Part shown: one piece after another, positions 55,801 through 64,000 of the stretch
How positions within the stretch are numbered: position 1 is the stretch's first letter
How the letters are laid out: each line of letters starts with the position of its first letter
Source of the DNA: Glandiceps talaboti
Lineage: Eukaryota; Hemichordata; Enteropneusta; Spengelidae
Direction of reading: 5' to 3'
Length of the DNA: 64,000 bases
Assembly: GCF_964340395.1 (NCBI RefSeq)
Contig: NC_135568.1
Coordinates: forward strand, 14,835,276 to 14,899,275
Notes under the pieces: model-generated
Told to the model about the DNA's origin: nothing
Databases searched by the model: none
Seen by the model: the letters and a program-made list of their open reading frames with translations, nothing else
Position numbers and translations under genes: made by a program

Positions 55801-56993
55801 AGCTCACAAACCGACAATAAAATGAATTCACACAGATATATCATGTTGCACCCTGTGGTTTATTGTGCCATTAGTTTACAAGGCATTACAAATCTTTGAG
55901 GTCAAAGGAAAATCCTACCTAAGATGTCATAACAAAATTCGACACCAAAAAATAATTAGGCAAAATAAAAATAGATGTTTTGTTTTCGATAACATGACTT
56001 CAGACAATAGAATAGGTAAGTTGGAATTTTATTTTACTTTAAATTTTGAAAAAATTACTCCGACCCCAAGATAGTCAGCCACAATACTTCCATGAGAATT
56101 TGATGACGTGTAAAAGAAGTAAATGAAGACAAGTCTAAGTCGTTTTGACGAACATGCTATGCAGAATGTATTGTTACAGTCTAAAAAAGACCTGGTTTCT
56201 CTCTGGAATACGATTTCAAAAAAGTGCCTACATTAATCGAGATGAGGCAAGGGCATACAATTGTACACGGACATAGAAGTAAATTGTTACTATTGTACCT
56301 TTTTGCATGCAAATAAAGTTTTAGGTCTAAGGCTTAAACTAGGGTCGATCAGGTTATCGGAAATATTATTTATTTTATTTGGCCTCATTTAGATTTTATA
56401 AACAAAGAGCAGATTTTGTTTTTTTCGAATAAACTGAGTGTTCATGTACTGATTGTAATTATGCCGCACGATTGCAGTAGTTCGATGACCGATATATGAT
56501 CTAACCACATAGAGAGTTCTATAGAATAGTAATAACCACACCGACAAGATGACACACCGCCATGGCAACAATAGTAAAATCATTTCTACTGTGTCGAAGG
56601 TATTATTTCCCTAAATTATCAAATGACTCGGCCAGTTTCAATTTTAAAATTGGAAAGCAGGGCATTTATGACATCTTTGTAGTTTCGAGAGTAACAGTTA
56701 CAATTTGAAGCGAATAAAAAATAAGATACATTTATGCCGGCTCACTTAGGGTTTTACTTTATTGTAATACATTGTTCATCTATACGAAAAATTGATGATT
56801 TGCCGTTGATTCAGAATATTCATGATGAATGATGAAGTATACAAGTGTAACCATGAAACCCATTTCTCACTGCGTACAAAGTTTCACGAATTGACGGGAA
56901 AATGTTAGTAAGAATTCAAAAGTTCTCTTCAGAAACGATTGAACATCATCCGTTCCAAGTTGCAACATTAACGATAAAACTATATTCTGAAAA

Positions 56994-57260
56994 TCAGTTA
57001 TACTGGGATCCCTTGTCACGAGTTTCGTCGCTTTGTTCACCTTGTTTGTCTCCTCGTTCTCCCTCTAAAGACAAGCTTCTTTTACCAAAGCCGCCACCAA
57101 AGCCGCGACCAAAGCCGCCAAAGGGATAGCGCCCGAAACCGCCCCGAAACGGATTGCAAGTGACTGGTGTATCTACATTATTGCGCTCATCGTCTGCTGG
57201 TGCACATGACACCACTATAAGGCATACCACTAACACCACCATAGTCGGATTAGTCTTCAT
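56994..57260 (-). CDS. Small secreted Gly/Phe-rich peptide precursor, paralog 1
   Basis: 88 aa. The signal peptide MKTNPTMVVLVVCLIVVSCA is followed by an acidic stretch PADDERNN, then a Gly/Phe/Arg-rich segment with repeats (RGGFGRYPFGGFGRGFGGGF). GKR follows, a classic dibasic cleavage and amidation site, and then an acidic, hydrophilic tail ending GSQYN. The whole CDS is in one exon. Minus-strand acceptor CTTAAG|ATACGAG precedes the ATG, and a 5' UTR exon with donor and TATA box lies at 58940-59022. A minus-strand AATAAA is at 56758-56763. The layout fits a neuropeptide-like or antimicrobial-type precursor, but I recognise no named family. The paralog is at 63510-63725. Confidence 0.8.
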   Translation of the reverse strand: MKTNPTMVVLVVCLIVVSCAPADDERNNVDTPVTCNPFRGGFGRYPFGGFGRGFGGGFGKRSLSLEGERGDKQGEQSDETRDKGSQYN

Positions 57261-57520
57261 CTCGTATCTTAAGTATAATAAAATACAATTAGTTTAATCA
57301 ACCAGCTTAGATTGGTGGCAGAAACCAAATTGGCCAAGGCCACAGTAATATTGTACATCATAAAAGGGTTAGCAGAATATGGCAAGAAATGGAGAGTAGA
57401 TGTAGAAAATATGTGAGGAACTATTATTATGATATCATAATGTATACAATGATTTGTATCGGTTTCAAGGAGGATATTTTCTTTCATTTCAGCCTATGTC
57501 ACTGTAGTGGCATTAAGACA

Positions 57521-57597
57521 ACAAACAAACAAACAAACAAACAAACAAACAAACAAACAAACAAACAAACAAACAAACAAACAAACAAACAAACAAC
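57521..57597. repeat. (AAAC)n microsatellite
   Basis: About 19 ACAA units in the 5' UTR intron of paralog 1. Confidence 0.97.
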
Positions 57598-57694
57598 AAA
57601 CATGATAATACACATATATGCACAAACATGCTGTCAAATCCATGCATACACCAATCAATAAAGCCAACCACGTAAACACACAGGCACGCATGTA

Positions 57695-57800
57695 CACCGG
57701 GGGTCCTGGAGAGAAATTGGGGGGGGGGGGTGGCATGAAAAAAATGAGAGTTCAAAGGGGGACGATATGAAAATTCTGATGGTCTGAAAAGGGGAGGGGG
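57695..57800 (-). repeat. C/G-run repeat R4, copy b, inverted
   Basis: Reverse-complement match to 34590-34705: G run, AGAGTTCAAAGGGGGAC, AAATTCTGATGGTCTGAAAA, G run. Confidence 0.8.
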
Positions 57801-57929
57801 GGGCGCAAAACATTTTGCTCTTCAACCAAAGAAAACCTCGAGAAACAGTGAATTTAACGCTATACCTTCTAAACGTTATGTTTAGTAATGAGGGAGGTGA
57901 CTGCCATGCGAATGTATTTGTGTATATAC

Positions 57930-57930
<1 letters not shown>

Positions 57931-58010
<80 letters not shown>
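57931..58010. repeat. (TC)n microsatellite
   Basis: TC run with one CC interruption. 58011-58410 contains nothing recognised. Confidence 0.97.
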
Positions 58011-58011
<1 letters not shown>

Positions 58012-58414
58012 ACATAATAGCTGTATAATAATGTATTGAGAATAAAACTGGGGTATTGCAGATAATTTTCAAGTACTCTGTGGCTTTTGATAAAGTGAAT
58101 GGTTTGAAATTTTATCCCACTAAAATGGCCTCCTACATTGCCTTATCTTTTTTTTTTAAAGTGCTTACCGTAGGAGGAGGACACACCCTCCACACCATTC
58201 CCAAGAGTCATCATGGAGATACTGTTTTTGCCCAAATTCAACATTGAAAGAGAAACCCCTGCTGGCTAAGTATTTTCAAGTACAGGATACATCCAAATGT
58301 GAGACCTTTTTGCAAAGCCCACATTTATTTGTAATGAAATCTCTCAATGTTATGTATGGACGCTGAAGTTGATATCCACTGTTTGTTTAATATATTATCC
58401 TTACAGATATTAAA

Positions 58415-58530
58415 ATATGTGTAGCCGGGTGGGGAAGGTTACGAAAATTCTTGGGTTCTTTTCAGGGGGGGGGGGGAAAGCATGAAATCTTTGAGAGCGA
58501 AAGGGGACGAGGCTGAGAAAAGGTTTACTA
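58415..58530 (-). repeat. C/G-run repeat R4, copy a, inverted
   Basis: TGTGTAGCC, AATTCTTGGGTTCTTTTC and a G run: the inverted counterpart of 33955-34095. 58531-58930 is unremarkable. Confidence 0.6.
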
Positions 58531-58939
58531 TATGGCCATGGCTTGAAGTTTTCGACTCATAAATTTCATTATGCGAAAGTCAACGAAAAGATGGGTATAT
58601 GTCAGAATACGTAGAAGAAAATAAACTAACACATGAAATATATTAGTTCAAAATTAAAATCGCCTGTAAATTCATGGTTTGGCATTAAATTATATGCTTC
58701 AAGATGAACGCCATAATACAGGATTACAGCAATACTGACAAGAAAACACTGACAAAGACTCGCATAACTGTTCAAAAAATATACATTGCAATTGTATAAT
58801 ACCACCACCACCATGAATCAACGCTGAGAATTGACCACAGATTCATTTAAAGATTAATGTACCCAAAATGTAGCTATGGTGTAAATTATTTTGAAAATTT
58901 GATCCAACATCATGCGTAATATTAAAAAAAACTTCTTAC

Positions 58940-59022
58940 CTTATTGTTTTGCGGTTGTCAGTTGACAGTAAACTCGAGCTCGTTTCTAGTTATTCTGCGC
59001 GATATCTGTTGTCGATGGTAAA
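58940..59022 (-). other. 5' UTR exon of secreted-peptide paralog 1
   Basis: The minus strand reads from a TATA box 26-33 bp upstream to a strong donor (CAATAAG|GTAAGAAG at 58940/58939). No ATG with a useful frame lies within it. It would splice to the acceptor just before the ATG at 57260, giving an intron of about 1.67 kb. The start site is estimated. Confidence 0.6.
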
Positions 59023-59047
59023 TAGTCATATAGCTCTGTGGATTCTC

Positions 59048-59055
59048 CTTTTATA
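59048..59055 (-). promoter_or_regulatory. TATA box of secreted-peptide paralog 1
   Basis: TATAAAAG on the minus strand. Upstream are a CCAAT box (GGCCAATCAG, 59173-59182) and a perfect CRE palindrome TGACGTCA (59204-59211), a tidy regulated-promoter arrangement. Confidence 0.65.
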
Positions 59056-59203
59056 GACGCTTTTTTGAAATTACGTAAATACATGACATGCGAATTAACA
59101 GCCACCACCTTTCCTATGAAACACCATGTAATACCATTAGAAAGCTAAGCAAACACGATTGAGTTGCTGATTCTGATTGGCCAGGTGTGGTAGAGGGAGG
59201 CGA

Positions 59204-59211
59204 TGACGTCA
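59204..59211. promoter_or_regulatory. CRE palindrome TGACGTCA
   Basis: Exact CREB/ATF consensus, about 150 bp upstream of the minus-strand TATA box. 59220-60340 contains no gene I can support. Confidence 0.5.
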
Positions 59212-60337
59212 GAATCTGCGCGGGTGAGGTTTCTTTACGCTTGTTAGTTAGGAAAGAGAAACAGCGAGACTGGAGATTTATACAAAACAATCATTAATTG
59301 CTCTACATTTTTTTATTTTTGACACCAAGTGTGTGCTGGGATGGTAAACACTAGGAGTAAAATTAGTTCCGACAACGACACTCCCTGTACTATAGTTCAG
59401 ATCGAGTTCAATTCTGTACTTTTATGCGTAATTTACTGGACACCATTTTCTTGACAACTAAAAAAGTCCCGAGCATCATCATAAACGTACAGCTGAAGCT
59501 TGTTGGGAAACCGTGACACAATCGGGGAAGTAGATACCTTACGCGTGAATGTGAATTGTTATTATTTTAACGCGTGACTTGTGAATGCAAATGTTAAATG
59601 CGTAAATGGTGAATTGGTGAAAATCATGCAATCGAAGGCTCAGTGATAGGTTCAGCGGGGCACTCACCTGTACAGTACGCAACAGGTCGGAAAAATCTAT
59701 TCTTTTCATTAAACTTTGTAACATTGTATAATCAATGGATATTATATCTGTGAATCAAATATTGCTGGCTAAAGACTTTAAAAATCAGTAATTTTATATT
59801 CGTTTTAATGTGTTTACATGATATAATAAACCGATAAAATAGACAGACAATCGTTTTTTCTCAGCTTACACGGAAACACCTAAACTGACACCAGTTCTTC
59901 GGGAGATTTTTGAGTTAAACTTTGTTATTTATTTTCACTTTTGAAAAGGAAATGTCCCCATTTTTAAAAATAAATCCCAGTCACTAATAGTCTCCCAAGG
60001 CTCGATGTTCACCCTACTGTTCACAACTTGAATGACTCACTCAGGTCACTATTTCACACAAAAGAATACACTTGTGTGAAAGAAAAAAGATATTCAAGTC
60101 ATCAATGAGATCATTCCTGACTTTGAATTTGTACGTTTTTGAATTTCTTCGGTTTTTAGTCATTTACAAGACTCAGTTTTCAGCTAAAAACGAATTAAAT
60201 CACTTTCCAAAATGATCCACTTTGGGTATGCAGTGTTTTAAAATTAGTGTCACAGTGTTGTCGTGTGCGTATTTGTCGTCTCCATAAGCCATCAATATAG
60301 TTTCTTCCTCAGTTGTTTGAATTATATTCAAGCTCTC

Positions 60338-60441
<104 letters not shown>

Positions 60442-60607
60442 CAGCACCCTTCGTATCGTTTATTGGTGATGTATTCTTGAAGTAATATGCAAATAATGGT
60501 GAAAAGTACACACAAACTTTGTTCAGAATATCATTAGTTCTAGATGTAACATACCCGTATATGTGCACTAAATTTACTTACATTTTAACCAATTAATTTT
60601 TTAGAAA

Positions 60608-60653
<46 letters not shown>
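60608..60653. repeat. (GACA)n microsatellite
   Basis: About 11 GACA units. 60654-61225 holds nothing recognised. Confidence 0.97.
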
Positions 60654-61227
60654 CCAAACCCCCTAGTTATGCAAATTTCATTGTTGTTTTATCAAAACCA
60701 GGAATTAGCATTGGGCCAACCATGCCATTACCTCATACTGATGGCATTTTTTATTTCATTCCAACCGTTCATCAGCATTATCTATCAATTGTATTTCTAT
60801 TCAATAGATGTAATCAGCATTTTCTTCAATTTTTCTTGTTCCATTTATTTGAATACAATATCTTTATAACGTTAGTCAGTCCATTCCTCAGTCCATTCCA
60901 TTTCAAAAATAAATCATGCCGAACGTCTTTAATTTAAAACGTACAGCAGTCGTCCAGTTCACACACCCACGTTTCGGGGTCCCACACTACTTGAGCCCAA
61001 TCAATAACTAAGGACATCCAAACAAAACTTTGTTTCCGATCTGAAGTATACATGATTTCATTTTTAAAGACATTTTCCCTTGCGTAAATTTTGTCGTTAG
61101 TCAAATTAGCCAACGCTATTATGGTGGTGGAATTTTGGGATTGGTAAGACCTGTTTTACACCATGACACAGTTCCACAACGAACAAAAAGCACTTCCGGA
61201 CATTCGTACCTGACACCAACTGCACGT

Positions 61228-61480
61228 TAAAGTGGCCATACGGATGAATATTGGGTGTTTATTTGGGATTTTTAATTCATAACACAAATGTACTATGTTT
61301 TTGCTACTTTGCTACAAGTCTGTGTTGGCAGTCCAATAAAATTTAAAAAAAACTAGCTACCAAATCTATGTCTAAAAAGTGTAATGTTTTTGTACGTACA
61401 GAAAGTGGTTTGTCAATAACTCTGAATGTGCTTGGAAACACAACTAAACACAATTCAAGTCATCGAAGTACATTTTTGTA
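61228..61480. mobile_element. Foldback MITE family B, truncated copy
   Basis: Left end TTAAAGTGGCCATACGGATG and GGGATTTTTAATTCATAACA are clear. The right arm is not found and the right border is approximate. Confidence 0.6.
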
Positions 61481-61694
61481 CAGTAGTTATGAATGGTGAC
61501 GTTTCAATATATGGCAAAACAACAAATATAGGACAGACTCAGCAGCGGACGTGACACATAGTAATTCCGCTTCTTTACTATTTACCAACAGCACCGCCAA
61601 GAGGTTATTCATTATTTTGCAGCATCACGGAAGAAATAACAGCTCTGGTCTGCGAGGATGACTATTTACAAACAACTTCCTGTGGTATTATAAC

Positions 61695-62154
<460 letters not shown>

Positions 62155-63509
62155 AAACAAGGCCTTATTAGTCTAGGTCGTTTGTCATTATCTTCATGTA
62201 CAAAAACAGTAAAATAGTTTTATTCACTACAAATCCAAAATAAATACCCATTTTTCATCTATATGGCAATATAAACTCACAAACCGACAATAAAATGAAT
62301 TCACACAGATATATCATGTTGCACCCTATGGTTTATTGTGCCATAGGTATACAAGGCATTATAGTATTTACAAATCTTTGGGGTAAAAGGAAAAGCATAC
62401 ATAACATGTCATAACAAAATTCCATACCAAAAATAATTAGGCAAAATTTAAAAAAAACATTGTTTCCGATAACATGACTTGAGGAAATAGAATAGGTTAG
62501 TCGCAATGTTATTTTATTTTACTTTAAATTTTGATAAATACTTTGACACCGAGATACTCGTCAGTCACAATACTTCCATGAGATTTTGATGAGGTATAAA
62601 AGAAGTAAATGACGTCTACTATAAGTCATTTTGACGAATATGTTATGCAGACTGTATTGTTATAGTCTAAAAAGGACCTGGTTTCTCTCTGGAATACGAT
62701 TTTGAAAAAGTACCTACATTAATCGAGATGAGGCAAATGCAGGAAATTGTACACGAAAATGGAAGTGAATTATTAATATTTTACCTTTTTGCATGGAAAA
62801 ATAGTTGTAGGTGGAGGGCTTAACTAGGGTTGATCAGGTTATCGGAAAAACTTTTTTTTTTATTTGACCTTATTGGGACGTACGAGAACATTTAGATTTA
62901 TAGACAAAGAGTAGAGTTTGTTTTTTCCAATTAACTAAGTGTTCATGTACGTACTGATTGTAATTATGCCCGCATGATTGCAATAGATCGATGACAGATA
63001 TATGATCTACCCACATATATAGAGAGTTCTATAGAATAGAAATAACCACACTGAAGAGATAACACACCGCCATGGCAATAGTAATAAAATCGTTTCTACT
63101 GTGTCGGAGGTATTATTTCCCTAAATTATCAAATGAATGGGTTAGTTTCAATTTTAAAATTAAAAAGCAGGGCATTTTTGACAACTTTGTACTTTCGAAA
63201 GTAACAGTTATATTTGAAGCGAATGGAAATAAAATACATTCATGTCGGCTCACAGGTTTAACTTAAGGCATTTTACTTTATGATAGGACAGTGTTCATCT
63301 ACTAAAGAAGTGACGATTTGCCGTTGATTTAAAGTCACTCTGTTAATGATGACGTATACAACTGTAACCTTGAACTCCCCTTCTATTTCTCATTGCGACC
63401 AGGGTTAACCGTTTCACGAATTGACGGGAAAATATGACTAATAATTCAAAAGTTCTCTTCAGAAACGATTGAACATCATACGTTTCAAGATGCAACGATA
63501 AAACGAAAA

Positions 63510-63725
63510 TCAGTCACACTTGGAACTCTTGCCACGATTGTCGCCACCTTGTTCACCATGCTCTCCTTCTTCCTCTGCAGACGAGCCTTTTTTAAACATG
63601 CCAAATCCGTAGCCCAGATCTGGATTGTAATAACGTGTATCTAGATTGTGCTCATCTTCTGCTGGTGCACAAGACACCACTAAGAGGCATACCACTAACA
63701 CCACCAGTGTCGGTTTCAGCTTCAT
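63510..63725 (-). CDS. Small secreted peptide precursor, paralog 2
   Basis: 71 aa. The signal peptide MKLKPTLVVLVVCLLVVSCA and acidic PAEDEHN match paralog 1. The following part is different: RYYNPDLGYGFGMFKKG replaces the long Gly/Phe repeat, and the GKR site becomes KKG. The acidic tail (EEEGEHGEQGGDNRGK) is related, and the protein ends SSKCD with a single late cysteine. A good minus-strand acceptor (TTTATATTTCAG|ATAAAAG) lies 7 bp before the ATG, so a 5' UTR exon should lie beyond the window. The AATAAA of paralog 1 reads CATAAA here. Function unknown. Confidence 0.8.
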   Translation of the reverse strand: MKLKPTLVVLVVCLLVVSCAPAEDEHNLDTRYYNPDLGYGFGMFKKGSSAEEEGEHGEQGGDNRGKSSKCD

Positions 63726-63924
63726 CTTTTATCTGAAATATAAAGAAATACAATTAGATTAATCAACCTGTATTGATATATTGGACAAATTGGACAATGG
63801 TAATATTGTAAATCATAAAAGGTTTACCAGAATATGACAAGGAATGGAGAGTGCGTGTGAAATGAATATATGATAAACGATCATTATATCATATTGTATA
63901 CACTCCATTTCTTTTCTTTAGATA

Positions 63925-64000
63925 GTTTATTTGCAATAAAGGCTACAGGCCCAACGAGCCAATACAACACAAAATATACAGATCAGAAAAGATGCCGGAA
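63925..64000 (-). mobile_element. Possible LINE 3' end running off the window
   Basis: In minus sense it reads TTGGCTCGTTGGGCCTGTAG, then CCTTTATTGCAAATAAAC and an A-rich end. This is a stem-loop-plus-AATAAA arrangement like the 3' end of the LINE at 42.3 kb. No coding part is visible. Confidence 0.45.

Larger units (their letters stand above)
55325..57445. repeat. Segmental duplication, copy 1
   Basis: Collinear with 61655-63905, by eye roughly 80-90% identical. Shared stretches include GACTATTTACAAAC, CACACAGATATATCATGTTG, CCTGGTTTCTCTCTGGAATA, TTTCACGAATTGACGGGAAA and the small secreted-peptide gene. Its left part contains MITE A sequence. The copies are about 6.4 kb apart in the same orientation. 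Confidence 0.9.

Noticed and set aside
55865-56074. 69-codon plus-strand frame in segmental duplication copy 1
   Set aside because: The matching frame in copy 2 (about 62340-62560) is disrupted, and no domain or splice signal supports it.

Overview
This is a eukaryotic (animal) nuclear DNA window: AT-rich, intron-bearing, full of microsatellites, small inverted-repeat transposons (MITEs) and non-LTR retrotransposon pieces. Kringle and fucolectin-type domains, small compact spliced genes and a vertebrate-like helical cytokine gene suggest a marine invertebrate, perhaps a deuterostome. The species cannot be fixed from the sequence alone. Every gene model below was assembled by eye from open frames, splice signals, intron phases and domain motifs.

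Layout. 1-18.1 kb: no convincing gene; tandem repeats, several MITE families and microsatellites. 18.2-21.5 kb (+): the last two exons of a gene whose product ends in a v-SNARE-like coiled coil. 21.7-34.6 kb: repeats, with two weak exon candidates at 32.0 and 34.7 kb. 35.1-38.8 kb (+): a complete five-exon gene for a secreted, cysteine-free protein of 218 aa. It resembles the LIF/CNTF/CLCF1 branch of four-helix cytokines and has the 1-0-0-0 intron phases of that superfamily. It also has a TATA promoter with a perfect kappaB-type site and a 3' UTR holding a cytokine-type AU-rich element. This is the main discovery candidate. 39.85-42.34 kb (+): a young 5'-truncated LINE with an open reverse transcriptase frame and a 14-bp target-site duplication.

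44.2-49.4 kb (-): a complete six-exon gene for a secreted protein with three nearly identical kringles and a C-terminal fucolectin (F-type lectin/FTP) domain. Its introns hold two stacked LINE 3' ends and a foldback MITE. 50-55 kb: repeats and a tRNA-like SINE fragment. 55.3-57.4 and 61.7-63.9 kb: two copies of a segmental duplication, each with a small minus-strand gene for a short secreted peptide whose signal sequence is conserved and whose mature part has diverged. The first copy has a recognisable promoter and 5' UTR exon near 59 kb.

The four real loci (SNARE-tail protein, cytokine-like protein, kringle-lectin and secreted-peptide pair) need not act together. Three of them encode secreted proteins of kinds often tied to signalling or immunity, but that link is inference.
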